DNA of 64,000 bases from Nocardia brasiliensis ATCC 700358 (GCF_000250675.2 NC_018681.1:5828001-5892000); one strand, 5' to 3'; positions 1 to 8,422 are shown, numbered from the stretch's first letter. Notes: a model not told the origin generated them from the sequence alone. Program-made: numbers and translations.

Positions 1-309
1 GTCGTCGGGGGTGGGGCTGAGCAGCAGTTCGGTGAGGCCGAGCAGCTGATCGGCGGGGGCGAGGTCGGCGACGCCGGACTGCCGGAACCGTTCGGCGGCC
101 TGGGCGCGCACGTGATGCCACGCGGAGAGGAGCAGTTCGGTCTTCGTCGAGAAGTGGTACTGCACCGTGCCGATCGAGACGTTCGCGCGCGCGGCGAGAT
201 CGCGGATGCTGACGCCTTCGATACCGCCCTCGGCGATCGCGTCGGCCAACCGGTCCAGCAGCTGGCTGCGCCGGTCCGTGCCGTCGACGGCAGTGCGGCT
301 TTCGACCAT
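1..309 (-). CDS. TetR/AcrR family transcriptional regulator, 5' part only
   Basis: The reading frame starts at an ATG (complement of 307-309) and runs off the left edge of the window, so only about 103 N-terminal residues are visible. Residues 15-60 form a TetR helix-turn-helix: ISIRDLAARANVS-like recognition region followed by IGTVQYHFSTKTELL, the usual GT-x-Y-x-H-F-x-x-K signature. The ligand-binding domain is outside the window. It faces away from the palindrome at 448-459, which is a plausible operator for it and for a divergent gene on the plus strand. That divergent gene now appears broken. The ligand is unknown. Confidence 0.85.
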   Translation of the reverse strand, partial: MVESRTAVDGTDRRSQLLDRLADAIAEGGIEGVSIRDLAARANVSIGTVQYHFSTKTELLLSAWHHVRAQAAERFRQSGVADLAPADQLLGLTELLLSPTPDD

Positions 310-447
310 CTCGACCCCTCTCGTTCCACTCGAAGCGGACTCGTCCCAAGTGCACCGTAACGCCTGCGGCCGTTCCAGACGTGGGACACTACCGATGGCT
401 CTCATACGTACGTCCGACAGCAACATATAATTACAGCTCGTGCTCTA

Positions 448-459
448 ATACGTTCGTAT
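448..459. promoter_or_regulatory. Palindromic operator candidate upstream of the TetR gene
   Basis: The sequence atacg-tt-cgtat is a perfect inverted repeat in an AT-rich stretch. It sits about 140 bp upstream of the TetR start and overlaps a plus-strand -10-like box (tatagt, about 457-462). A second palindromic acgtacgt lies at about 406-413. Divergent TetR systems usually bind such sites between the two genes. Binding by this TetR is inferred from position only. Confidence 0.4.
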
Positions 460-493
460 AGTATGCTTCCACAGCCGATACGCACGCAGACCG

Positions 494-634
494 GACCTCC
501 TATGCGAACCCGCGTGTCCAGCGCATCCGCTGGCACTGCTGGCCATCCTCGCGGCATGGACGTTCTGGTACAGCAAGCGCTGGCGTACGAGGCAATCCGC
601 AGTCCTCGCAACAGATTTCGAGATGAGCCGGTGA
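494..634 (+). pseudogene. Remnant of a small membrane protein gene, divergent from TetR
   Basis: One plus-strand frame reads an apparent membrane helix (PLALLAILAAWTFWYSKRW) and a basic tail ending in a TGA at 632-634. That frame has no start codon; the only nearby ATG (502) is in another frame, which itself ends at 637-639. This fits a frameshifted or truncated small membrane protein whose promoter is the AT-rich region around 448-470. The stop codon shares its last base with the left end of the repeat element. The helix-plus-basic-tail pattern and high GC3 argue for former coding function, but it could be chance. Confidence 0.3.
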
Positions 635-1232
635 GCTAGGTTCTGTCTCGAAGTGGTGAGGCGGGCCATTAAGCAGCTGCACCGCTTCTCGGGATTTACA
701 CCTTTTCTGGGCGCCTGGAAGGGGTGTTGATCCCGAGAAGTGGTGCAGATGTGCGGCTTTCGCGTGTCGACACGGGGCTAACTGTCGCTTGGTTTGCTTG
801 CGTTCGGGCTTGGCGGCTGGCTGCCGAAGTGTGACCTTCCCAGTTTGGTGTGCCCGCCGCGGGAGTTACAGGGATGGTGCTGGGCGCGTCAGGTGGGGTT
901 CCCGGCTTTAGGCGCAGGTCAGGTGCGCGGGGGTGGGGTTCCGGCGGGGTCGTCTGGCTGTGGTGCTGTTTTCGAGAGTTCCTTGACGAGGTGTCAGCGG
1001 TTTCGGGTGGGTGGGGTTGTGGCTCGGCGTGTTTTGCTGGGCGAGTCGCGGGGTCACAGACTTTCCATACGGTTCACAGCAGCTATAAACCCTGTGAGCA
1101 GTACGAAAACTCTGTGATACCCAACCTATCTGTCGCTTGGTCCACACCAACCGGCCCGCCTCCCAACCGCCCTTCTCTTCCCGAGCCGCTCGAGACGCCA
1201 CCACAGCCAGATGACCACGCTGGAACCCGCCT
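634..1232 (+). repeat. Dispersed non-coding repeat, copy A
   Basis: About 600 bp nearly identical to the reverse complement of 39838-40435. Shared order: an end motif agctaggttctgtctcgaag, a long hairpin (678-747), a TCACAGA/CTGTGA-rich middle with several short inverted repeats (about 1050-1115), and repeats of the box accaagcgacag on the minus strand. Copy A also has an internal inverted repeat: 938-965 matches the complement of 1199-1226 at about 25 of 28 positions. Frames through it carry no recognizable domain and differ in length between copies, so I regard it as non-coding. No transposase or target duplication is visible. It lies between the 3' ends of two convergent reading frames. 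Confidence 0.85.
678..747. other. Long hairpin near the end of repeat copy A
   Basis: Two 25-nt arms (678-702 and 723-747) pair at nearly every position, with G-T wobbles and one mismatch, around a 20-nt loop that can itself fold further. The same hairpin occurs in copy B at 40323-40392 with different bases at several paired positions. It could act as a bidirectional terminator, a recombination end or the core of a structured RNA. Confidence 0.75.
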
Positions 1233-1250
1233 CATACGTCTGACGTGCAC

Positions 1251-1439
1251 CTAGTGCCGAGCCGGGGTGGTCGTGGGGACCGTACTCGCCGGCACCTGAC
1301 CGACGACAGCGGTCAGCGGTGTCGAGACCGGGGGCAGCGGCTCCATCTGCCGGTCGTCCCACCGCACGACGAACAACGCGACGAATACGAGCAGAAAGGC
1401 CGCACACCCACCGAGCAGAGGTCGGAGGTAGGGGCGCAC
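1251..1439 (-). CDS. Small membrane protein, unknown function
   Basis: A 62-aa frame from a GTG (complement of 1437-1439): a basic start, one membrane helix (CAAFLLVFVALFVV, about residues 12-25), then a Pro/Thr/Val-rich tail outside the membrane. It begins 47 bp after the stop of the surface-protein gene and runs the same way, so it would be the last gene of that operon. No clear ribosome site precedes the GTG; the frame is open further upstream, so the start is uncertain. Its stop lies about 20 bp from the end of repeat copy A. No family recognized. Confidence 0.45.
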   Translation of the reverse strand: MRPYLRPLLGGCAAFLLVFVALFVVRWDDRQMEPLPPVSTPLTAVVGQVPASTVPTTTPARH

Positions 1440-1486
1440 AAGCGGACTATCGACACGTGGGACAGCTACGTTACGCCACCGTAGGT

Positions 1487-2512
1487 TCAGGGTTTGCGCT
1501 TGCGCGCGGCGGCCGCCGACGAGGCGGAAGACACCAGCACGATCACCACGAGGAAGGTGACCAGCTCGAGGGTGTCCCAGCCGAACGGATCGGGGATGAT
1601 CTCGACCGGACTGTACGGAACCACGGCGACCGGGACCGCAGGCGGCGGGGCCGGTGCTGCCATCGGAGCAGCCACCGGCACCGGAGCGGGCACCCCGGGA
1701 ACGCTCGGTTCCAGCGACAGCGGGATGAGCAGCGGCGGGAAGGCCGGGATGGGCGGTGAGCCGGCCGGGATCGCGAGCAGACAGCTCGTCGCCGCGCTTC
1801 CGCTGAGCAGGCCGCCGACCACGCTGCCACCGAGCGCCGATCCGCTGGACCCGAGCGCGGCGCTGCCGAGTCCGGTCGCACTCGAACCGACGACGGCGCT
1901 GCCGATCGCGGAGCCGCTGGAACCCGGCCCGATCATGCCCGGCCCGATCAGCGCGGACCCCGTCGCCAACCCGAGCACGGTCGCGCCGCTGCTCACCGTC
2001 GAACTCCCCGCGCACGGCGCGGCACTGCCCGCCTCCAGGCCCAGCAGTGCGGGAGTCGCCAGCTCCGCCGGGTCGACCCCGATCTCGTCCCCGACCTCGG
2101 CCACCGCCTCGAGTTCGAGCGGCCGACCGACGGAAGGCGGCGTCGGCGGCTCGAGCGCCAGCTCGATTCCGGTTGCGGCACTTCCGGTCTCGCCGAACTG
2201 CGGGTCCGCACTGCCGGTCTCGCCGAACTGCGGGTCCGCACTGCGGGTCCCGGCCGCCCCTGGGTCCGGGCTCACACCATGTTGCGGAGCCGCGCCGCCC
2301 GTCGTAACCGATTCTTGCGCGACCCCCGCAGCACTGCCCGTCGCTACCTCGCCGAGGACCGGCCCCGGCACCACGTCCTCGGCGACAGCCGGCCCGGCGC
2401 ACAGTACCGCTACCGACAGGAACGTACCCAGTACAGCCAAAACCCTTGCACCACTCAGTGTTCCGACGAACCCCCCACCCCGAGACGGGCGATCCGGCGG
2501 CACACCGCTCAT
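1487..2512 (-). CDS. Secreted Ser/Gly/Pro-rich surface protein with C-terminal membrane anchor
   Basis: 341 aa. An N-terminal signal segment (VLAVLGTFLSVAVLCAGPAVA, ends near residue 45) is followed by a low-complexity region rich in Gly-Ser pairs and by a tandem ADPQFGETGS decapeptide. A Pro/Ala/Val-rich stalk follows. A C-terminal hydrophobic helix (about 312-330) and a final basic RKRKP act like a stop-transfer anchor. This is the architecture of a cell-surface stalk protein; no enzymatic domain is seen. The start ATG overlaps the stop of the upstream DUF4239 gene (ATGA), so the two are translationally coupled. Confidence 0.7.
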   Translation of the reverse strand: MSGVPPDRPSRGGGFVGTLSGARVLAVLGTFLSVAVLCAGPAVAEDVVPGPVLGEVATGSAAGVAQESVTTGGAAPQHGVSPDPGAAGTRSADPQFGETGSADPQFGETGSAATGIELALEPPTPPSVGRPLELEAVAEVGDEIGVDPAELATPALLGLEAGSAAPCAGSSTVSSGATVLGLATGSALIGPGMIGPGSSGSAIGSAVVGSSATGLGSAALGSSGSALGGSVVGGLLSGSAATSCLLAIPAGSPPIPAFPPLLIPLSLEPSVPGVPAPVPVAAPMAAPAPPPAVPVAVVPYSPVEIIPDPFGWDTLELVTFLVVIVLVSSASSAAAARKRKP

Positions 2513-3288
2513 TGCTGCTCGGGCCCGCGTACGGTGCCCTCGTAGTGGGACTGAACGTAGGTGAACGCGTCCTGCGGAATCCTGATCGCGCCCGCGAACG
2601 GCCGCTCCAGGTCATGGATGGCTAGCAGGACGCCACCGATCACCAACCCGAGCAGCGCGGTCATCGCGATGCTGCGCCAGGTGACCTGCATGCCGGACAA
2701 CACCGGGTTCAGCATCACCATGATGGCACCGAGAAGCAGTGTGATGTAGAGGAATTCGGGGATGCGGCGTTGCGCATCGATCGCTCGATCATGCCGGGCC
2801 TGGGTGACCCGATCGATGCCGGCGAGCGCGCGGGACCTGGCCTCGATCACGGCCGGATCGGCCGAGTGCAGCGACACCACATCGGCCCGCAGCGCGTTGA
2901 GCGTCTCGCCGGTGGCCGGGCTCAGCCGATTCTGGTTCTCCATCATCGGCCACTCCTGGCCGATGACCTGATCGGTGTAGGCGCGCAGCTGGGCCTCGAG
3001 CCTGCGCTGCTCCGGCTCCGGCATGGCCTCCGCTGCCCAGTAGGTGTCGACGAGCCCCTTCGACTCGGTGATGGTGTGGGCATAGGCGTTCTGGTTCTGC
3101 TGCCAGCACGTCACGAAGACGAACGCGACGACCGCGGTGAAGAACGTTTTGGCCAGGTCGAGCGCGAGCGTGCTCGCGGATTCGTCACTGACATGCCGCC
3201 ACGTGTTCGGCCGCAACATATCGCCGACGACAAATATCGATACGGCAATGGTCGCGGCACCGATTGCGACGAGCAATTCCTGAGCCAT
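2509..3288 (-). CDS. DUF4239 (bestrophin-like) membrane protein
   Basis: 259 aa. Two hydrophobic segments at the N terminus (about 3-22 and 47-64), a long polar helical middle containing QNAYAHTITESKGLVDTYWAA, and two closely spaced helices near 175-220. This layout and the helical middle match DUF4239 proteins, which resemble bestrophin-type channels; their function in actinobacteria is not established. It is the first gene of an operon with the surface protein and the small membrane protein. A 580-bp non-coding region precedes it. Confidence 0.75.
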   Translation of the reverse strand: MAQELLVAIGAATIAVSIFVVGDMLRPNTWRHVSDESASTLALDLAKTFFTAVVAFVFVTCWQQNQNAYAHTITESKGLVDTYWAAEAMPEPEQRRLEAQLRAYTDQVIGQEWPMMENQNRLSPATGETLNALRADVVSLHSADPAVIEARSRALAGIDRVTQARHDRAIDAQRRIPEFLYITLLLGAIMVMLNPVLSGMQVTWRSIAMTALLGLVIGGVLLAIHDLERPFAGAIRIPQDAFTYVQSHYEGTVRGPEQQ

Positions 3289-3757
3289 CTCGCTTCGCTT
3301 TCCCGGTCAGAGTCGATGACAACCTATTTCCGAGCGTATGTTCGAGCGGCCGGACACTCACGGCACTGGCACCATAGCAAGAGCTAGGGTCGAACATTAG
3401 ACCTGGCCAGGCGACCATATATCGCACCGTTACCGAACTGTTACCACGATGGCGGGCGTAGCGATTCGGTAGCAAATGCCTGATCCCGCCCTATTTAGCA
3501 AACCGCCGTCGATCTCGCATCGCGCAGATACCCGGCGCGCGACGGCATCCTCCGTTATCGCCGAGAAACATCCGAACCGATACGGATTCGCGGAGTTCAT
3601 ACCGCGCCGGAGTTCACGAAACACAGGCGACAAACAATGACCCCGCCACAGTCGCGCGAGCCGACCGAAAGCCCGGGCGACAACTCCGCGAATCCCGCAC
3701 ATAACCGCCGCCGAAACCCTTTCGCCGCGCCGCGGCCGCAGTCGGCACATGCGATCT
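3289..3757. other. Intergenic region without a gene
   Basis: About 470 bp between the divergent DUF4239 gene and the sugar-import operon. The short frames on either strand show no domain or good ribosome site. It is AT-richer near 3395-3440 (for example caccgttaccgaactgttac), where promoters for the DUF4239 operon may lie. Confidence 0.5.
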
Positions 3758-3786
3758 GGGTCACATCAACCCCTTGAATGTGACCC
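3758..3786. promoter_or_regulatory. Inverted repeat upstream of the sugar-import operon
   Basis: gggtcacat (3758-3766) is the exact complement of atgtgaccc (3778-3786), separated by 11 bp. It lies about 90 bp upstream of the solute-binding protein start. The half-site resembles a CRP-type GTCACA element but the geometry (outward halves, 11-bp spacer) is not the standard CRP one. The regulator is unknown. Confidence 0.4.
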
Positions 3787-3816
3787 ACGTTGGTGCTAAA
3801 CATTGTGGCACACAAC

Positions 3817-3839
3817 GCAATATGCGTTGCGTATATTGC
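3817..3839. promoter_or_regulatory. Operator candidate of the sugar-import operon
   Basis: The halves gcaatatgcg and cgtatattgc form an almost perfect inverted repeat 33 bp upstream of the lipoprotein gene start. It differs from the DasR-type site (ACTGGTCTAGACCAGT-like) known for chitooligosaccharide uptake in Streptomyces. Its position over the likely promoter suggests repression by a local or LacI/ROK/GntR-type sugar regulator not present in this window. Confidence 0.5.
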
Positions 3840-3871
3840 AACACAATGAAGTGGCTCTCCGAAGGAAATCG

Positions 3872-5191
3872 ATGGTGCACCGCAGGCTCCGGCCCAAACC
3901 CGTTGGCGGGCAAGTACAACGAGCGCTCATCGGTGCGGCCGCGCTCCTGCTGCTCGCGGGTTGCGCACCGGTACAGTCCGATCCGGCCGGGACCGGCGGC
4001 GACGAGCAGACCGGGACCGTGCGCGTCTGGCTCTTCGACGAGGCGACGCGCGCGCCGAAAGAAGCCGTGATCAACGAGGCGATCGCGGAATTCACCGCGA
4101 CCAGGCCCGACGTGCGCGTCGACGTGCAGTGGGTACCGGTCGCGGCCCGCGCGGAGAAGTTCGCCGGCGCCTTCAACGATCCGGCCAGCGCGCCCGACGT
4201 CGCCGAGTTCGGCAACACCGACCTCGCGGGCTACGCGGTGAGCGGCGCGTTCGCCGATCTCACCGCCGATCTCGCGGCCTGGCCGGAGGGCAAGGACCTG
4301 GTGCCCTCGGTGCTGGACACCGCGAAATCGGGCGGCAAGGTCTACGGCCTGCCCTGGTACACGGGCATCCGGGCGCTGTACTACCGCACCGACATCTTCG
4401 CCGAACTCGGCCTGCGACCGCCGGGCACGCTGGCCGAACTCACCGAGACCGCGAGGCGCATCCGCGCGGCCAAGCCTGAGCTGTACGGGATTTCGGTGGG
4501 CGGCAAGTACACCTACGCGATGCTGCCGTTCCTGTGGGCACACGGCGGTGAGATCGCCGAATACGACGGCACGATGTGGAATTCGACGATCAACTCCGAT
4601 TTGGCGAAGGAAGGCGTCATCCGCTACGCGGAGCTGATCCGCGACGACATCTGCCCGCCCGCCCAGTGCGTCGACTTCACCGGGACACAGAGCGTCCAGG
4701 CGTTCGCGGGCGGCAAGGCCGCGATGACAATCGGCGGCGACTTCAACCGCAAGGCGGTCGAGCAGGGCGCGGCCAAGGGCAAATACGCGGTGGTTCCGCT
4801 GCCCGGCGTCCAAAGCGGTTCGATCGCACCGGCGTTCGCGGGCGGCAATCTGCTGGGCGTGTTCCGGGCGAGCAAGCACCGCGGCCTCGCCCGCGATTTC
4901 ATCGAATTGCTGGGCGGGGCGCGGTATCAGGAAAAGATGTACCGCGCGATGGGTAACCTGCCGACCCTGGCCGGCGTGCAGCGGCAACTCGCCGCGAACG
5001 ACCCGTTCCTCGCCCCGTTCGTCGAGTCACTCAGTGCCGGAACGAAGTTCGTGCCGAGCACACCGGGCTGGTCCAAGATCGACAGCCAGAACGTGCTGCC
5101 GACCACGGTGCAGCAGATCGCCACGGGCAGCAAGGCCCCGGGAGCGGCACTCAACGCGGCCGCCGCCGTGATGAACAAGGCATTCAGGTAG
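3872..5191 (+). CDS. ABC sugar importer, solute-binding lipoprotein (family 1)
   Basis: 439 aa. The start ATG at 3872 has a good ribosome site (gaagga, 7 nt upstream); the frame is open further up but lacks a site. The signal peptide ends in a lipobox LLAGC with the lipidated Cys at 31. The mature part has the family-1 solute-binding pattern (TVRVWLFDEAT start; hinge-like GGKAAMTIGGDF near 290). It should capture a sugar outside the membrane and pass it to the two permeases that follow by 6 bp and by overlap. The downstream GH20 hexosaminidase suggests N-acetylglucosamine oligomers as substrate, as in DasABC/NgcEFG. No ATPase is encoded nearby, so a shared MsiK-type ATPase is likely. Confidence 0.9.
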   Translation: MVHRRLRPKPVGGQVQRALIGAAALLLLAGCAPVQSDPAGTGGDEQTGTVRVWLFDEATRAPKEAVINEAIAEFTATRPDVRVDVQWVPVAARAEKFAGAFNDPASAPDVAEFGNTDLAGYAVSGAFADLTADLAAWPEGKDLVPSVLDTAKSGGKVYGLPWYTGIRALYYRTDIFAELGLRPPGTLAELTETARRIRAAKPELYGISVGGKYTYAMLPFLWAHGGEIAEYDGTMWNSTINSDLAKEGVIRYAELIRDDICPPAQCVDFTGTQSVQAFAGGKAAMTIGGDFNRKAVEQGAAKGKYAVVPLPGVQSGSIAPAFAGGNLLGVFRASKHRGLARDFIELLGGARYQEKMYRAMGNLPTLAGVQRQLAANDPFLAPFVESLSAGTKFVPSTPGWSKIDSQNVLPTTVQQIATGSKAPGAALNAAAAVMNKAFR

Positions 5192-5197
5192 GCACAC

Positions 5198-6157
5198 ATG
5201 GCTATTCGAGAACTACCGACCACCGCGCCGGCACCGCGGACCGCACCGAAACCACGCGGGCTGCGCCGGGACACGATCGCCGCCTGGCTCTATCTCGCAC
5301 CCGCGGGCCTGCTGCTCGCCGCCGTGCTGGTGTACCCGATCTATCAGATCGTGCTCATCTCGTTCTACGACTACGGGCAGGCGCAGGCGACGGGCGCCGC
5401 ACCACTGGAGTTCGTCGGCCTCGGCAACTATCGAGAACTGCTCGCCGACAGCCAGTTCTGGATCGTGCTCGCCAACACCTTCGTGTTCGGCGGGGTCTGC
5501 GTGATCGGCGGGCTCGTGGTGGGCACGGCACTGGCGGTACTCGCCACCCGGGTCCGGCCGCTGCCGCGGATGCTGCTGTTCCTCGCGGCGCTCGGCGCGT
5601 GGGCGACCCCGGCGATGGCGGGCTCCTATGTCTGGCTCTTCCTGTTCGACACCGACTTCGGTGTGGTGAACGAGGCGCTGTCGGGCCTCGGGTTGCGCTC
5701 GATGGAAGGCCACTCGTGGACCTTCGGCACCCTCAGCGCGTTCGGTGTGGTTGCCGCCGAGGTGATCTGGTGCTCGTTCCCGTTCGTCATGGTGACGATG
5801 TACGCGGGCATCAAGGCCATCCCGGAAGAGGTGCTCGAGGCCGCGGCACTGGACGGCGCGTCCGCGTGGCGGTCGGCCCGCTCGGTGATCCTGCCGATGC
5901 TGCGCCCGCTGCTGCTGATCGCGACGGTGCAGTCGATCATCTGGGACTTCAAGGTGTTCACCCAGATCTACGTGATGACCAATGGCGGCGGCGTCGCCGG
6001 GCGGAACCTGGTGCTCAACGTCTACGCCTACCAAAAAGCTTTCGCCGGGCAGGAATACGGGCTCGGCTCCGCGATCGGAGTCCTGATGACGCTGTTGCTG
6101 TTGTCGATCACCGGCCTCTACGTCCGGTCCCAGCGCAGGAGCACGAAGTGGGTGTGA
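5198..6157 (+). CDS. ABC sugar importer permease 1 (MalF type)
   Basis: 319 aa with six predicted membrane helices and the cytoplasmic EAA loop (EEVLEAAALDGASAWRSAR, about residues 211-229), which docks the ATPase. It starts 6 bp after the lipoprotein stop. Its TGA overlaps the GTG start of the second permease. Together with permease 2 it forms the channel of a carbohydrate uptake system. Confidence 0.93.
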   Translation: MAIRELPTTAPAPRTAPKPRGLRRDTIAAWLYLAPAGLLLAAVLVYPIYQIVLISFYDYGQAQATGAAPLEFVGLGNYRELLADSQFWIVLANTFVFGGVCVIGGLVVGTALAVLATRVRPLPRMLLFLAALGAWATPAMAGSYVWLFLFDTDFGVVNEALSGLGLRSMEGHSWTFGTLSAFGVVAAEVIWCSFPFVMVTMYAGIKAIPEEVLEAAALDGASAWRSARSVILPMLRPLLLIATVQSIIWDFKVFTQIYVMTNGGGVAGRNLVLNVYAYQKAFAGQEYGLGSAIGVLMTLLLLSITGLYVRSQRRSTKWV

Positions 6158-7020
6158 CGACCAAGGTGCGCCGCACCCCGCGTAAACCGGGCCGCCTGAT
6201 CGCCGAAGCCGTCACGGTGGTGATCGCGGGCCTGGTCGCCTTCCCGCTGTACTGGATGGTGCTCTCGGCGATCAAGCCGCCGGGTGAGATCCAGTCGGCC
6301 GATCCCAAACCCTGGACCCTCGCGCCGAGCCTGGACAGTTTCAGCCGGGTGCTCTCGATGAACGGATTCGGCCGCTTCTTCTTGAACAGCTTGTTGATCG
6401 CCGTGGTGGTGGTGCTGCTCTCGCTGCTGCTGTCGTTCCTGTCCGCGGTGGCGCTCACCCGGTTCCGCTTCCGCGGCCGCACCGTGCTGCTGGTGATGAT
6501 CCTGGTCGCGCAGATGGTTCCGGTCGAGGCGCTGACGATTCCGCTGTTCTTCCTGATGCGCGAGATCGGCGGCACCGTGCCCGCGCTCGGGCTCAACGAA
6601 CTCGGCTCGATCATGCTGGTGGACTTGGTGTTCAGCCTGCCGCTGGCGATCTGGCTGCTGCGCGGATTCGTCGCCGCGATACCGGACGAACTGGAGGAAG
6701 CCGCCAAACTCGATGGGGCGAGCCGGATCCGGTTCGCGTGGCAGATCCTGCTGCCGCTCGTCGCGCCCGGTCTCGTCTCGGTGAGCGTGCTGTCGTTCAT
6801 CCACGCGTGGAACGACTTCCTGTTCGCGAAGACGTTCATCATCTCCAAGACCGAGAATCAGACACTGCCGCAGGCGATCCTGGTCTTCTTCAAGCCCGAG
6901 GACACCGACTGGGGCGCGGTGATGGCCGCCTCCACCCTGATGACTATTCCGGCTCTCGTCCTGTTCATCCTGGTGCAGCGCAAGCTGGTCTCGGGTCTGG
7001 GCGGAGCGGTGAAAGGCTGA
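6154..7020 (+). CDS. ABC sugar importer permease 2 (MalG type)
   Basis: 288 aa from a GTG start that overlaps the permease 1 stop (GTGA). Six membrane helices; EAA loop LEEAAKLDGASRIRFAWQIL near residues 182-201; the typical MalG opening (FPLYWMVLSAIKP). It ends one base before the hexosaminidase start, so the four genes form one transcription unit. Confidence 0.93.
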   Translation: MTTKVRRTPRKPGRLIAEAVTVVIAGLVAFPLYWMVLSAIKPPGEIQSADPKPWTLAPSLDSFSRVLSMNGFGRFFLNSLLIAVVVVLLSLLLSFLSAVALTRFRFRGRTVLLVMILVAQMVPVEALTIPLFFLMREIGGTVPALGLNELGSIMLVDLVFSLPLAIWLLRGFVAAIPDELEEAAKLDGASRIRFAWQILLPLVAPGLVSVSVLSFIHAWNDFLFAKTFIISKTENQTLPQAILVFFKPEDTDWGAVMAASTLMTIPALVLFILVQRKLVSGLGGAVKG

Positions 7021-7021
7021 C

Positions 7022-8422
7022 ATGCCCGGTTTCGACACCCTGCTCCCCCGCCCGGTCTCGGCGACCCCGCTGTCCGGCACCTGTCCATGGCCCGCCGCGG
7101 TCGATATCCGCAGCGGCACAGACCTTCCGGCCGAGGGCTACCGGCTGGAGATCACCCCGGACGCCATCACGCTCACGGCCGCGGATCACGCGGGCCGGGT
7201 CTACGGACAGCAGACGCTGCGCCAGCTCGCCGGCCCGGAGGCGTTGCGGGCCGCCCCGATCGGCGGTCGGGAGCTGTCGGTGCCGTGCGGTGTCATCGAG
7301 GACCATCCGCGCTTCGCTTGGCGCGGCTGCCTGCTCGACGTCGCCCGGAACTTCCGGACGAAGGCCGAGGTGCTGCGGTTCCTCGACCTGCTCGCGGCGC
7401 ACAAGCTCAACGTGCTGAACCTGCATCTGACCGATGACCAGGGCTGGCGGTTCGCGGTGCCCGGTTACCCGCGATTGACCGAGATCGCCTCGTGGCGAAG
7501 CGGATCGATGGTCGGCAGGCATGACGGCCCGGAACGGGACGGGCGCCCGCACGGCGGTTTCTACACCGACGACGACCTCCGCGAGATCGTGGCCTACGCC
7601 GCGGAACGCGCGATCACCGTGGTGCCCGAAATCGACGTACCCGGTCATGCGCGGGCCGTGCTCGCCGCCTATCCCGAACTCGGCCCCGATCCCGAAAAGC
7701 AGTGGGAGGTATGGACTTCGTGGGGTGTCAGCACCCCGCTGCTCGATCCGACACCGGACACCATGGCGTTCTTCCGCCGCGTCTTCGACCACGTGCTCAC
7801 CCTCTTCCCGGCACCGGTCATCGGCCTCGGTGGTGACGAGGTGCCCGGCGCGACCCCGGCACACGGTCGTTTCGTCGCCGGCCTGGCCGCCTATCTGACG
7901 GCCCAGGGGCGACGGGCGCTCGGCTGGGACGAGGTCCTCGACGCCGGTGACCTGCCGCCGATGGTGATCGGGGCCTGGCGCGACGAGGCCGCGGCCGAGC
8001 GGGCGGCCAAGGCGGGCCACGAGGTCGTGCTGTGCCCGGAAGATCAGGTCTATCTCGATCATCGGCAGTCCGATCACCCGGACGAACCGATCCCGGTCGG
8101 CTACCTGCGCACGCTCGAAGACATGTACAGCTACGAGCCCGCCTACACCGGGCCAGGGGTCATCGGGCTGCAAGCCCAGATCTGGAGCGAGCACCTGGAC
8201 ACCGTGCGGCGAGTCGACTATGCGGCCTTCCCGCGACTCTGCGCGATCGCCGAAACCGCTTGGAGCCCAGCCGATCGCGACCTCGGCGAGTTCCGCACGC
8301 GGCTACGCGAGCACCATCTTCCCCGCCTCGACGCCCTCGGCGTGGAGTATCGCCCGCTCGACGGACCACACCCGTGGCAGACCCGGCCCGACGTCCCCAG
8401 CTCCGCGCACCGGCCGCGCTGA
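7022..8422 (+). CDS. Glycoside hydrolase family 20 beta-N-acetylhexosaminidase
   Basis: 466 aa without signal peptide, so cytosolic. N-terminal GH20b-like domain (to about 95), then the GH20 barrel starting at RFAWRGCLLDVARNF. The catalytic Asp-Glu pair sits in GLGGDEVPG (Asp272, Glu273); the HLTDDQGWR and DVPGHARA signatures are also present. These enzymes remove terminal N-acetylhexosamine from chitooligosaccharides by substrate-assisted catalysis. Position at the end of an ABC-importer operon indicates it cuts imported chitobiose-like sugars to N-acetylglucosamine. Confidence 0.92.
   Translation: MPGFDTLLPRPVSATPLSGTCPWPAAVDIRSGTDLPAEGYRLEITPDAITLTAADHAGRVYGQQTLRQLAGPEALRAAPIGGRELSVPCGVIEDHPRFAWRGCLLDVARNFRTKAEVLRFLDLLAAHKLNVLNLHLTDDQGWRFAVPGYPRLTEIASWRSGSMVGRHDGPERDGRPHGGFYTDDDLREIVAYAAERAITVVPEIDVPGHARAVLAAYPELGPDPEKQWEVWTSWGVSTPLLDPTPDTMAFFRRVFDHVLTLFPAPVIGLGGDEVPGATPAHGRFVAGLAAYLTAQGRRALGWDEVLDAGDLPPMVIGAWRDEAAAERAAKAGHEVVLCPEDQVYLDHRQSDHPDEPIPVGYLRTLEDMYSYEPAYTGPGVIGLQAQIWSEHLDTVRRVDYAAFPRLCAIAETAWSPADRDLGEFRTRLREHHLPRLDALGVEYRPLDGPHPWQTRPDVPSSAHRPR

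Noticed and set aside
794..1254. Overlapping frames of 100-135 residues inside repeat copy A, with partial counterparts in copy B
   Set aside because: They are conserved only because the DNA is. Frames differ in start, end and length between copies, have odd Cys/Trp-rich composition and no ribosome sites.
2160..2260. CRISPR-like short tandem repeat
   Set aside because: It is a two-fold repeat of an ADPQFGETGS decapeptide inside a coding region, without spacers.
3430..3815. Minus-strand frames in the 3.3-3.8 kb gap
   Set aside because: Cys/Arg-rich, no domain, overlapping the operators of the sugar operon, no ribosome sites.
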